Assembly: GCA_035910535.1 (NCBI GenBank)
Contig: JAMHXF010000111.1
Span: forward strand, 1-64,000
From: Archangium_A sp035910535
GTDB lineage: Bacteria > Myxococcota > Myxococcia > Myxococcales > Myxococcaceae
Length of the DNA stretch: 64,000 nucleotides
Direction of reading: 5' to 3'
Part shown: positions 8,757 through 17,480 of the stretch, piece by piece
How positions within the stretch are numbered: the first letter of the stretch is position 1
How the letters are laid out: every line of letters starts with the position of its first letter
Notes under the pieces: model-generated
The model's input: the letters and a program-made list of their open reading frames with translations, nothing else
What the model was told of the DNA's origin: nothing
Database searches by the model: none
Program-made: the position numbers and the translations under genes

Positions 8757-10178
8757 TCAGCCGTTGTCGCGGAAGTCGGCCGACGACAGGCCGTGTTTGC
8801 GCAGCAGATCGTGAAAGTCAGTGCGGTTTCGCCCGGCGAGCCGCGCCGCCGCCGACACGTTTCCATCGGAGCGGCGCAGCGCCTCGACGAGGTACGCGCG
8901 CTCGAACCCTTCACGCGCCTCCTTCAACGGCGCCAGGGGCCCGTCGGTGGGCAGCGCCGACGTCGCTGCTTCAGGGCGGGGTGTGTCGGCGACGGCCGTG
9001 GAAGGCAGCATCGAGCGCACGTCTTCGGGCTCGAGCCGCTCTCCTTGCGCGAGCAGCGCTGCGGCTTCCATCACGTTGGCCAGTTCACGCACGTTGCCGG
9101 GCCAGCGGTGGCTCAGCAGCAGGCGCAGCGTGTCGGGCGCGAGCTCGGCGACGGCGCGTTCGTGCCGTGCGGCTGCGCGTCGCAAGAAGTGGCGCGCCAG
9201 CAGGGGAATGTCGGCGGGGCGCTCGACGAGCGCGGGCATGTTCACCGGCACCACGTGCAGGCGGTAGAAGAGGTCTTCACGGAAGCGGCCCGCGGCGACT
9301 TCTTGCCGGAGATCTTTGTTCGTCGCCGTCACCAGGCGCACGTCGGCGGCGAGCTCCTTCGTCGAACCCACGGGCGTGAAGCGCTGCTCTTGCAACACGC
9401 GCAGCAGCTTCACCTGCACGGCCATCGGCGCGTCGCCCACTTCGTCGAGAAACAACGTGCCGCCGGCCGCCGCCGCGAACACTCCTTCGCGATCTTTCGC
9501 GGCGCCGGTGAAGGCCCCGCGCACGTGCCCGAAGAGCTCGCTCTCGAGCAGCTCGGCGGGCATGGCGGCGCAATTCACCGCGACGAAGGGCCCGTTGCTG
9601 CGCGCCGAGCCCGCATGCAGCATGCGCGCGGCGAGCTCCTTGCCCGTGCCTGAATCACCCAGCACCAGCACCGTGGCGTCGGTCGGCGCCAGCCGCGCGA
9701 TGATCTCACGCACGCGCGTGATGGCCTCGCTGGTGCCGAGCAGCTGATGCTCGATGCTCGCGCCGCCCATCATGCGGCGCAGCCCGGCCAGCTCCCGCTT
9801 GAGGCGCACGCTCTCGACGGCGTTGGCCACCTTCTGCAGCAGCTCGTGGTCGTGAAACGGCTTGGTCAGAAACCCGTACGCGCCTTTTCGCGTGGCCTCG
9901 ACGGCCGTCTCGATGCTGCCGTGCGCGGTGAGGATGATGACCGGCGCGTCGAGCGAACGCCGCTGCGCGTCGGCCAGAATGTCGAGGCCCGAACCGGTGC
10001 CCAGACGCAGGTCGACAATCATCGCGTCGAAGGGCTCACGACCCAGCGCCTGCAGCCCACCTTCGACCGTGCGCTCGGTGCGCACCTGGTAGCCGTGAAA
10101 CTCGAGGCGCATCTCCAGCAGCTCGCAGAGGTCGGCCTCGTCGTCGACGACCAGCACCAACGGTTGCTCTGCACTCAT
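8757..10178 (-). CDS. Sigma-54-dependent NtrC-family response regulator
   Basis: 473 residues from the ATG at 10178, which overlaps the sensor-kinase stop as ATGA. In order: a receiver domain (acidic pair VDDE, phospho-acceptor Asp in VDLRLG, Thr in ILTAHGS, Lys in LTKPF); an AAA+ domain with Walker A GDSGTGKE, the sigma-54 contact loop GAFTGA, Walker B TLFLDE and the sensor region RWPGNVREL; and a C-terminal Fis-type helix-turn-helix (NVSAAARLAGRNR). It activates sigma-54 promoters when phosphorylated by the coupled kinase. The intact GAFTGA loop means it can activate transcription. Its target is not known; the divergent SulP gene and its own operon are candidates. Confidence 0.96.
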   Translation of the reverse strand: MSAEQPLVLVVDDEADLCELLEMRLEFHGYQVRTERTVEGGLQALGREPFDAMIVDLRLGTGSGLDILADAQRRSLDAPVIILTAHGSIETAVEATRKGAYGFLTKPFHDHELLQKVANAVESVRLKRELAGLRRMMGGASIEHQLLGTSEAITRVREIIARLAPTDATVLVLGDSGTGKELAARMLHAGSARSNGPFVAVNCAAMPAELLESELFGHVRGAFTGAAKDREGVFAAAAGGTLFLDEVGDAPMAVQVKLLRVLQEQRFTPVGSTKELAADVRLVTATNKDLRQEVAAGRFREDLFYRLHVVPVNMPALVERPADIPLLARHFLRRAAARHERAVAELAPDTLRLLLSHRWPGNVRELANVMEAAALLAQGERLEPEDVRSMLPSTAVADTPRPEAATSALPTDGPLAPLKEAREGFERAYLVEALRRSDGNVSAAARLAGRNRTDFHDLLRKHGLSSADFRDNG

Positions 10179-11659
10179 GACAGCGCCTCCAGCGATGGCG
10201 CCGAGGCGCTCAATGACAACCACAGATGAAACGTCGCGCCGCCGACGGTTGAGGTGTCGAGCTCCAGCTCACCGCCGTGGGCGCGCGCCACTTCGCGAGC
10301 GAGCGCGAGCCCGAGCCCCACGCCGACGTCTTTCGGGCTGCTCGCCACGGCGCGGGTGACGAAAGGGTCGAACACCGTCTTGCGAATTTCGGCCGGCACG
10401 CCGGGCCCTTCGTCTTGCACGGTCACCACGACCCACGAGCCGGCGCGACCGCCGCGCATCGTCTTCAACGCGCGGCGCACGCGCACCTTCTGGCCCGCGC
10501 GCGAGACGCCCACGGCGTTGCGCACCACGTTGGCCACCGCGCGCTCGACCATGGTGGCGTCCATCATGCTCAGCGGCGCTTCGCCTTCGAGCTCCACGTC
10601 GAGCGTCACGCCGGCCTGTTCAGCCGTCTCGATTTCACTCGCGATGGCCTCGCGCACCGCCTCGTCCACCGAGCTGCCGGCCTGAAACTTCAACGTGCCG
10701 CCGGCGCGCAGGCGCGAGAGGTCGAGCAACGTGCTGACGGTGCGAATCTCCCGCTCACATGCGCGCCGCGACAACGCCACCAGGCGCCGCTGCTTGTCGT
10801 TGAGCGGCCCGCCGAGGCCGTCGCCCAGCTGCGCCAGCGCCTCACGCATCGTCGAGAGCGGCGTGCGCATCTCATGAGAGACGGACGCGAGGAACCCCTG
10901 TTTGAGCGCGTCGAGCTCCGCGAGGCGTTCACGCATGCGGTCGAGCTCCGCGCCGAGCGTCTGCACTTCGATGGGCCCGCGCACCGCCGGCGGCGCCGAG
11001 AAGTCACCACCCCCGACGCGGTTGGCGACGCGCGCGAGCGCTCCCAGCGGCTCGGTCACCAGCCGCGAGAGCCGCTGCGCCACGAGCAGGCCCAGCAACA
11101 ACGCGCCCACCGCGCTCGCGAGCCCGGCAGACAGCGCCGCTGCACCCACGCGCCGAGCCTCGTCGTCTTTGCGCGCTACGGCGTCGTGCAGCTCCGAGGT
11201 GCTCGCCACCCACGCGTCGGTGAGCTGCTCGTCGAGCTGCCAGCGGCGGTGCAGGTTCTCGGTCGAGCGCAGCCCGCCGCACGCGTCGCCCCCGGCCAGC
11301 GCTTCGCGCGCGAGGTCCACGTAGCCGCGCGCGGTCGTCGACATCGCCGCGTTCGCCGTGCGCTCATGCAGCGCCAGCAGGCCGTCGAGGGCGTCGGCCT
11401 TCATCTTCAACTTCATGGCGACATCGGCGGGCGCTCCACCGTCGTTGCAGGCCGCGAGGCCGTGGCGCATGGCCACTTCAATGCCCCAGCCGGCGCGGTG
11501 CAGCTCTTCACCCACGTTCAGCGCACCGAGCTCTTCTTCGCGCAGCTCACCCAGCAGCACCGTCATGCGCAGCAGCGACACCAGCATCACGCCGAGCGCG
11601 GCGCCCATCACGAGAATGGGCATCGAGTGGGACAACACCAGCCGAGTCAGCAGTCGCAT
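10175..11659 (-). CDS. Membrane sensor histidine kinase
   Basis: 494 residues. A membrane helix at about 10-30, a periplasmic helical region, and a second helix near 180-200 lead into a HAMP-like segment. A HisKA domain follows with the phospho-acceptor His in SVSHEMRTPL, then a HATPase domain with the N box NVVRNAV, G1 DEGPGVP and G2 GVGLGLALA. Architecture and pairing with an NtrC-type regulator recall GlrK/GlrR-type systems. The stop overlaps the regulator start, so the two are translated together. The start lies 21 bp from a pair of 12-bp direct repeats that could be an autoregulatory operator. Confidence 0.95.
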   Translation of the reverse strand: MRLLTRLVLSHSMPILVMGAALGVMLVSLLRMTVLLGELREEELGALNVGEELHRAGWGIEVAMRHGLAACNDGGAPADVAMKLKMKADALDGLLALHERTANAAMSTTARGYVDLAREALAGGDACGGLRSTENLHRRWQLDEQLTDAWVASTSELHDAVARKDDEARRVGAAALSAGLASAVGALLLGLLVAQRLSRLVTEPLGALARVANRVGGGDFSAPPAVRGPIEVQTLGAELDRMRERLAELDALKQGFLASVSHEMRTPLSTMREALAQLGDGLGGPLNDKQRRLVALSRRACEREIRTVSTLLDLSRLRAGGTLKFQAGSSVDEAVREAIASEIETAEQAGVTLDVELEGEAPLSMMDATMVERAVANVVRNAVGVSRAGQKVRVRRALKTMRGGRAGSWVVVTVQDEGPGVPAEIRKTVFDPFVTRAVASSPKDVGVGLGLALAREVARAHGGELELDTSTVGGATFHLWLSLSASAPSLEALS

Positions 11660-11680
11660 GCGTCACATAGAGGGAGCGGC

Positions 11681-11712
11681 GTCGGTGATTCCGAACACCT
11701 GTCGGTAATTCC
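11681..11712. promoter_or_regulatory. Tandem 12-bp direct repeat, candidate operator
   Basis: GTCGGTGATTCC at 11681-11692 and GTCGGTAATTCC at 11701-11712 differ at one base and are spaced 20 bp start to start, about two helical turns, so both face the same side of the DNA. They lie in the 140-bp gap between the divergent sensor-kinase and SulP genes. Position and spacing suit a bound regulator, plausibly the adjacent NtrC-type protein, but no site for that protein is known. Confidence 0.45.
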
Positions 11713-11799
11713 AGACTGCATCTGTAGGGACTGGCAGACAGGTTCGCAACTGCTCCTCTCTGCGCGCGGGTTGGTGCGGCGCTTGAAGAGTGGGCCTGC

Positions 11800-13464
11800 A
11801 TGGCTGTTACGACTTCGATGAGTCCGATGCGCGAGGCGGTGAGCGACACGCTCACGTCATGGCGCGAGATGTTCAGCAAGGGCGTGATGAACAACGTGCT
11901 CGCCGGCGTGACGGTGGCGTTCGTCGCGCTGCCGTTGAACGTGGCGTTGGCGATGGCGTGTGGGCTGCCGCCGGCGGCGGGTCTGATGACGGGCATCATC
12001 GCGGGCGTGCTCTGCGGGCTGGTGGGTGGCTCGAAGCTGCAGATCAGCGGGCCTGAAGTCGCGCTCGCGCCGCTCACCTTCGAAATCGTCTCGCGCTTCG
12101 GGCTCAAGGGCCTGTTCGTCGCCACGTTCCTCGCGGGTGTTTTTCAATTCGTCTTCGGCGCGCTGCGCCTGGGGCGGCTCGTGCACGCGCTGCCGCGGCC
12201 GGTGGTGGGTGGCTTCCTCGCGGCGGTCGGCATTCTGGTGCTCGACGCGCAGCTGCCGCGCCTCATGGGCCTGGCGTCTGACGTGCGGCTGCTCTCCGAC
12301 ATTTCTCCGCACGCGGCGCTGCAGAGCTTCGAGGGCACCTCGGTGGTGCTGGGGCTGGTGGTGATGGTGTGCTTCATCTTTCTGCCGAAGCTCAGCGCGC
12401 GCGTGCCCGGGGCGCTCATCGGCCTGATTCTCGTCAGTGGCGCCATCTTCGTGACTGGCGCGAACATGCCCACCGTCGGCTCGGTGGAGCTCGCCGACTT
12501 CCGCATCGCCCTGCCGTCGTTCAACGACGTCGACCTGCGCGCGCTGGTGCCTGAAGCGCTGGCGTTGGCGTTGCTCGCCTCCATCGATTCGTTGATGAGC
12601 GCGGTGAGCCTCGACGCGGTCACCAAGCAGCCCAGGCACCGCTCCGAGCAGGAGCTGATGGCGCAGGGCCTGGCCAACGTCGTCAGCAGCCTCGTGGGCG
12701 GCATGCCGGTGGCGGGCGCCGTGGTGCGCTCGATGGCCGCAGTGCAGGCCGGCGCGACGACGCGTTTGACGTCCATCGCGCACGCGGCGGCGTTGTTGGC
12801 GTTGTTGCTCGTCGCGGGCCCGCTCGTGGCGGCGCTGCCGTTGACGGGCCTGGCCGGCATTCTGGTGGTGGTCGGCTACCGGCTCATCAACTGGCGCGAG
12901 CTGCTCTTCGTCTGGCGGCTCTCGCGCGTCGAAGCGCTGGCCTTCGTCGTCACCGCGGTCTCGATTCTGGTGGGTGACTTCGTCAGCGGTGTGGCGACGG
13001 GCATGGCCGTGGCGCTGGTGCACTTCGTGGTGCAGCACCGCCAGCTCGGCCTGCGCTCGAAGATGGGCGCGCCGGTCGGCTCGTCGCTCGAGGCCACCAC
13101 CATCGTCGAGGTGCAGGGCTCCATCTTCTTCGCCTCGCACGGGCAGTTGGACGAGCTCGCCGAGCAGGACCCGCGGCACGCGCTGGTGCTCGACCTGCGC
13201 CGCGTGCCGTTGATGGACCTCACGGGTGCCGGGGCGCTGCGCTCGCTGGTCGAGAACATGAACGCCAAGGGTGGCCGTGTGCTGCTCGTCGGTTCGAACC
13301 CCGAGGTCTCGGAGCTGCTCCGTGAGCTCGGCGTGCTGCCGCTGTTGTGCGGCAAGCGCATCTTCGAGACCATCGACGCGGCGATGCAGGCCGCGCACGA
13401 GAGCTCGCCGCAGAAGAAGCAGCAAGTCGCTCCGCCGTCGGCGCCAGTGCTGGGGGCCGCATGA
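11800..13464 (+). CDS. SulP-family anion permease with STAS domain
   Basis: 554 residues. Residues about 30-420 contain 10-12 hydrophobic helices with SulP features: an N-terminal AGVTVAFVALPLNVALAMA helix and a LQISGPEVALAPL re-entrant segment. A cytosolic STAS domain follows at about 430-530 (VLDLRRVPLMDLTGAGAL). The family moves sulfate, bicarbonate or other anions across the inner membrane by symport or exchange. The substrate here is not determinable. Downstream genes include biotin synthase, which consumes sulfur, making sulfate uptake an attractive but unproven role. It is translationally coupled by ATGA to the small membrane-protein gene. Confidence 0.92.
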   Translation: MAVTTSMSPMREAVSDTLTSWREMFSKGVMNNVLAGVTVAFVALPLNVALAMACGLPPAAGLMTGIIAGVLCGLVGGSKLQISGPEVALAPLTFEIVSRFGLKGLFVATFLAGVFQFVFGALRLGRLVHALPRPVVGGFLAAVGILVLDAQLPRLMGLASDVRLLSDISPHAALQSFEGTSVVLGLVVMVCFIFLPKLSARVPGALIGLILVSGAIFVTGANMPTVGSVELADFRIALPSFNDVDLRALVPEALALALLASIDSLMSAVSLDAVTKQPRHRSEQELMAQGLANVVSSLVGGMPVAGAVVRSMAAVQAGATTRLTSIAHAAALLALLLVAGPLVAALPLTGLAGILVVVGYRLINWRELLFVWRLSRVEALAFVVTAVSILVGDFVSGVATGMAVALVHFVVQHRQLGLRSKMGAPVGSSLEATTIVEVQGSIFFASHGQLDELAEQDPRHALVLDLRRVPLMDLTGAGALRSLVENMNAKGGRVLLVGSNPEVSELLRELGVLPLLCGKRIFETIDAAMQAAHESSPQKKQQVAPPSAPVLGAA

Positions 13465-13886
13465 GCGACGAAGCGCGCCCTCAAGTCGTGCAGCGCACGG
13501 CCACCGCGCCGATCCTCGTGTCGGGCGCCATCGCCATGCCCGCGCCGGTGCTCGACGAGACCACCATCAACCAGGAAATGCAGCGCTGCGCGAGCGCGCT
13601 GGGCCCGGGCTTCTCAGTCATCATGATGTTCGCTGCGGCGTTGCTCATCGGCTCCGGCGTCGCCGTCGAGTGGGCGCTGCCCAACTTCGAGGCCTTGCCG
13701 GCGAGCATCGCGCTGGGCTGCTTCTTCGGCGCGTTGACGCTCGCGCTGTACGCGCGCTCGCGGTTTCAGCGGGCGCTGACGGCGCGCGCGTTGTTGCTGG
13801 GGCTCCCGGAGCATGACGCGAAGGCCCGCGCCCGCGTTGCGCTGCGCACCTGGGGCGTCGTCAACCAGTCTGACTCAGAAGGTTGA
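13461..13886 (+). CDS. Small two-helix membrane protein
   Basis: 141 residues from the ATG at 13461, which overlaps the SulP stop (ATGA). Two hydrophobic helices lie at about residues 50-70 and 80-100, with soluble tails on both sides and no recognised motif. Coupling to the transporter suggests an accessory or assembly role, which is only an inference. The biotin operon begins 56 bp downstream. Confidence 0.75.
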   Translation: MSDEARPQVVQRTATAPILVSGAIAMPAPVLDETTINQEMQRCASALGPGFSVIMMFAAALLIGSGVAVEWALPNFEALPASIALGCFFGALTLALYARSRFQRALTARALLLGLPEHDAKARARVALRTWGVVNQSDSEG

Positions 13887-13942
13887 CGAGGCGCCCGTAA
13901 GGCGGCAAGACGGCGGAATTCCTCGTTGTTTCAGGAGCCGCC

Positions 13943-14980
13943 ATGTCACCCACGTTCTCAGGCCACGCCCACACAGCCCACAGCCACGCGCCTACGCAGG
14001 TTGAAGTTCCGCTGCGCCACGACTGGAAGCTGGACGAAGTGAAGGCGCTGTACGAGCTGCCGTTGCTCGACCTGGTGTACCGCGCGCAGACGGTGCATCG
14101 CGCGGTGTGGAAAGAGAACAAGGTTCAGCTGTGCAGCCTGCTGTCCATCAAGACCGGCGGTTGCTCTGAAGACTGCGCGTATTGCCCGCAGGCCGCGCGC
14201 TACAAGACGGGCGTGAAGGCCGACAAGTTGATGTCGGTGCCGCAGGTGCTCGACGCCGCGAAGACCGCGCGCGACGCCGGCGCGACGCGTTTCTGCATGG
14301 GCGCTGCGTGGCGCGAAATCAAAGACGGCCCGCAGTTCGACTCGGTGCTCGACATGGTGCGCGGCGTGAAGTCCATGGGCATGGAGGCGTGCGCCACGCT
14401 GGGCATGCTGACCGAGACGCAGGCGGCGCGGCTCAAGGCTGCGGGGCTCGACGCGTACAACCACAACCTCGACACCAGCCGCGAGCACTACGGCGACATC
14501 ATTTCGACGCGCACCTACGACGACCGCTTGAAGACGCTCAAGCGCGTGCGTGAGGCCGGCATCGGCGTGTGCTGCGGCGGCATCATCGGCCTCGGTGAAT
14601 CAGTCGAAGAGCGCTGCGGGCTGCTGATGCAGTTGGCGAATCAGGAGCACCACCCTGAATCGGTGCCGGTCAACGCGCTGGTGCCCGTCGAAGGGACGCC
14701 GCTCGCCGCGAACCAGAAGGTCGAGAGCATCGACATGATTCGCACCATCGCGCTGGCGCGCATCATGATGCCGGCGTCGATGGTGCGCCTGTCGGCCGGG
14801 CGCTCGCAGATGAACGAAGAGGCGCAGCTGCTGTGCATGATGGCCGGCGCGAACTCGGTGTTCTTCGGCGAGAAGCTGCTGACGACGGGCAACCCCGAGT
14901 TCCAGCAGGACATGGCGTTGTTCGAGAAGGCCGGCGTGAAGCCGCTCGAGCCGAACGTCGACAAGCCCGTGACGCAGTAA
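13943..14980 (+). CDS. bioB: Biotin synthase
   Basis: 345 residues, usual length. The radical-SAM cluster motif C-x3-C-x2-C is at Cys 74, 78 and 81 (GGCSEDCAYCPQ). Further conserved BioB segments are RFCMGAAWR, YNHNLDTS and VPVNALVPVEGTPL. The enzyme inserts sulfur into dethiobiotin as the last step of biotin synthesis. The ATG follows an AGGAG ribosome-binding site. This is the first gene of a five-gene run, and the next start shares one base with its stop (TAATG). Confidence 0.97.
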   Translation: MSPTFSGHAHTAHSHAPTQVEVPLRHDWKLDEVKALYELPLLDLVYRAQTVHRAVWKENKVQLCSLLSIKTGGCSEDCAYCPQAARYKTGVKADKLMSVPQVLDAAKTARDAGATRFCMGAAWREIKDGPQFDSVLDMVRGVKSMGMEACATLGMLTETQAARLKAAGLDAYNHNLDTSREHYGDIISTRTYDDRLKTLKRVREAGIGVCCGGIIGLGESVEERCGLLMQLANQEHHPESVPVNALVPVEGTPLAANQKVESIDMIRTIALARIMMPASMVRLSAGRSQMNEEAQLLCMMAGANSVFFGEKLLTTGNPEFQQDMALFEKAGVKPLEPNVDKPVTQ

Positions 14981-16164
14981 TGCCGCGCCTCGCCGACAGC
15001 TGGGCGAAGGAGGCGCTCGCGGTGCTCGAGGTGCAGCAGCTGCGGCGCCAGCTCGAGCCATTGCAGTCGCCGCAGGGGCCGCGCGTGTGCGTGGCCGGGC
15101 GTGCGTACGTGAACTTCTCGTCGAACGACTACCTCGGGCTGGCGAATGACCCCGAGGTGGTCGAAGCCGGTCGCGCGGCGTTGTCGCGGCACGGTGTCGG
15201 CGCCGGCGCGTCGCGGTTGGTGGTCGGAGATTCAGAGGCGCACCACGCGTTGGAAGCAGCGCTGGCCGACTTCGAAGGCACCGAAGCGGCGTTGCTGTTC
15301 AACAGCGGCTACGCGGCAAACGTCGGCGTGTTGACGGCGCTCTTCGGGCCCGGCGACGTCGTGTTCTCTGACGCGCTCAACCACGCGAGCTTGATTGATG
15401 GGTGCCGGCTCTGCCGTGCGCAGGTCGTCGTGTACCGGCACCGCGACGTCGAGCACCTCGAGGCGCTACTGCGCGCGCACCCCGGTCGTCGTCGCGCGGT
15501 GGTGACTGACTCCGTCTTTTCGATGGACGGTGACCGCGCGCCGCTCAAGGCGATTGCAGCGTTGTGTGAGCAGCACGGCGCGGCGTTGATGGTCGACGAA
15601 GCGCACGGCACGGGTGTGCTGGGCGCGACGGGGCGCGGGCTGTGTGAGCTCGAGGGCGTCGAGGCGGACTTGCACGTGGGCACCATGTCGAAGGCGCTCG
15701 GCGGGTTCGGCGCGTACGTGTGCTGCACGGCGGCGGTGCGCGAGCTGCTCTTCAACCGCGCGCGCTCGTTGGTGTTCAGCACGGCGTTGCCTCCGGCGGT
15801 GTGTGCTTCAGCGTTGGTGGCGCTGCAGAAACTGAAAGACGCTTCGCGCCGTGCGCGGCTGCACGCGCGCATCGAACAGGTCGCGACGGGCCTCGGGCTC
15901 GCGGCTGACTCAGCGGTGTTCTCGGTGGTGCTGGGCGCGCCCGAGGTCGCGATGGCCGTCAGCGCGCGGCTGCGCGAGCAAGGCCTGCTGGTGAAGGCCA
16001 TTCGCCCGCCGACGGTCCCCGAAGGTACGAGCCGGCTGCGCATTTCCGTGAGCGCCGCACATTCAGAAGAAGACGTGACGCTGCTGCTGTCGTCGTTGGC
16101 GAAGTTCGAAGCGCAGCTGCAGCTGCCCGGCGGCGAGCGGCGCAGGGTGAGGGGCCAGCCATGA
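14980..16164 (+). CDS. bioF: 8-amino-7-oxononanoate synthase
   Basis: 394 residues from the ATG at 14980, chosen because it overlaps the bioB stop by one base. A PLP-dependent alpha-oxoamine synthase with NFSSNDYLGLA, GAGASRLVVGD, the cofactor Asp in VDEAHGTGVLG and the Schiff-base Lys in TMSKALGGFGAY. It condenses pimeloyl thioester with alanine to make KAPA, the first committed ring-forming step. It is coupled to bioA by an ATGA overlap. Confidence 0.96.
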   Translation: MPRLADSWAKEALAVLEVQQLRRQLEPLQSPQGPRVCVAGRAYVNFSSNDYLGLANDPEVVEAGRAALSRHGVGAGASRLVVGDSEAHHALEAALADFEGTEAALLFNSGYAANVGVLTALFGPGDVVFSDALNHASLIDGCRLCRAQVVVYRHRDVEHLEALLRAHPGRRRAVVTDSVFSMDGDRAPLKAIAALCEQHGAALMVDEAHGTGVLGATGRGLCELEGVEADLHVGTMSKALGGFGAYVCCTAAVRELLFNRARSLVFSTALPPAVCASALVALQKLKDASRRARLHARIEQVATGLGLAADSAVFSVVLGAPEVAMAVSARLREQGLLVKAIRPPTVPEGTSRLRISVSAAHSEEDVTLLLSSLAKFEAQLQLPGGERRRVRGQP

Positions 16165-17480
16165 AGACCCGCGACTACCTCGCGCTCGACGCCGCGCACG
16201 TCTGGCACCCGTTCACGCAGATGCAGGGCTGGCTCGACGACTCGCCCCTCGTCATCGAAGCGGCCGACGGCAACTGGCTCATCGACACCGACGGCAATCG
16301 CTACCTCGACGCCATCTCGTCGCTGTGGGTGACGGTGCACGGGCACAAGAAGAAGCAGCTCGACGACGCCATCAGAGCGCAGCTCGAGAAGGTCGCGCAC
16401 TGCACCTTGCTCGGTCAGGCCTCGGTGCCCTCCATCGAGCTGGCGGCGAAGCTCGTGGCCATCGCGCCCAGCGGGCTGACGCGCGTCTTCTATTCAGACT
16501 CGGGGAGCACCTCGGTCGAGATCGCCGTGAAGATGGCGTACCAGTTCTGGCAGCTGTCGGGCCGCACCGAGAAGCGGCGCTTCGTGGCGCTCCAGGAGGC
16601 GTACCACGGCGACACCATCGGCTCGGTTTCAGTGGGCGGCGTCGACCTCTTCCACGAGCGCTTCCGCGACCTGCTCTTCCCGGTGGAGCGCGTCGCTTCA
16701 CCGACGTCGCTCAAGTCGTCGCTCGAAGAAATCGAGACACTCTTCAAGGCGAAGGCGCACCAGCTCGCGGGCTTCGTGGTCGAGCCGTTGGTGCAGGGCG
16801 CGGCGGGCATGTTGGTGCAGCCCGAAGGTTGGTTGTCGGCGGTGGCGGCGCTGTGTCGAAAGTACGACGTGCTGCTCATTTGCGACGAGGTGGCGACGGG
16901 CTTCGGCCGCACCGGCACCATGTTCGCGTGCGAGCAGGAGGCGGTGACGCCCGACCTGATGTGCGTCGCGAAGGGGCTGAGCGGCGGTTACCTGCCGCTC
17001 GCCGCCACGCTGGCCACCGAGCGCGTCTACGCTGCGTTTCTCGGCCGCTTCGAGGAGGCGAAGACGTTCTTCCACGGCCACACGTACACGGGGAACCCAC
17101 TCGCGTGTGCGGTGGCGCTGGCGAACCTGTCGTTGTTCGAAACTGAAAATACGCTGGAGCGCATGATTCCCGCAGAAGGCGTGCTCGCCGACGGGCTGGT
17201 GAAAATCGCGAAGCTGCCGCACGTGAAAGAGGTGCGGCGCCGCGGGTTGATGATTGGCGTCGAGCTCGCGCGCGATGGCGCGACGCCGTACGAGTACGGC
17301 GAGCGCATGGGCTTCAAGGTGTGCCTCGCGGCGCGCAGGCACGGCGTGTTGCTGCGACCGCTGGGCAACGTCATCGTGGTGATGCCGCCGTTGTCGCTGA
17401 CCGACGCCGAAGCGCGGTTGATCATCACAGCGCTGCTCGACGCTATTCCTGCGGTGACTCAGCCTCCGTCAGCTCGGTGA
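16161..17480 (+). CDS. bioA: Adenosylmethionine-8-amino-7-oxononanoate aminotransferase
   Basis: 439 residues, class III aminotransferase. BioA-type features are WHPFTQM near the N-terminus, FYSDSGSTSVEIA, the cofactor Asp motif LICDEVATGFGRTG and the PLP Lys in CVAKGLSGGYLPLA. It converts KAPA to DAPA using S-adenosylmethionine as amino donor in the biotin pathway. The start overlaps the bioF stop (ATGA) and the stop overlaps the next GTG (GTGA). Confidence 0.96.
   Translation: MKTRDYLALDAAHVWHPFTQMQGWLDDSPLVIEAADGNWLIDTDGNRYLDAISSLWVTVHGHKKKQLDDAIRAQLEKVAHCTLLGQASVPSIELAAKLVAIAPSGLTRVFYSDSGSTSVEIAVKMAYQFWQLSGRTEKRRFVALQEAYHGDTIGSVSVGGVDLFHERFRDLLFPVERVASPTSLKSSLEEIETLFKAKAHQLAGFVVEPLVQGAAGMLVQPEGWLSAVAALCRKYDVLLICDEVATGFGRTGTMFACEQEAVTPDLMCVAKGLSGGYLPLAATLATERVYAAFLGRFEEAKTFFHGHTYTGNPLACAVALANLSLFETENTLERMIPAEGVLADGLVKIAKLPHVKEVRRRGLMIGVELARDGATPYEYGERMGFKVCLAARRHGVLLRPLGNVIVVMPPLSLTDAEARLIITALLDAIPAVTQPPSAR

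Noticed and set aside
11732..11747. Sigma-54 promoter toward SulP
   Set aside because: TGGCAG and TTCGCA are present, but GG and GC are separated by 11 bases instead of 10, and the -12 element deviates.
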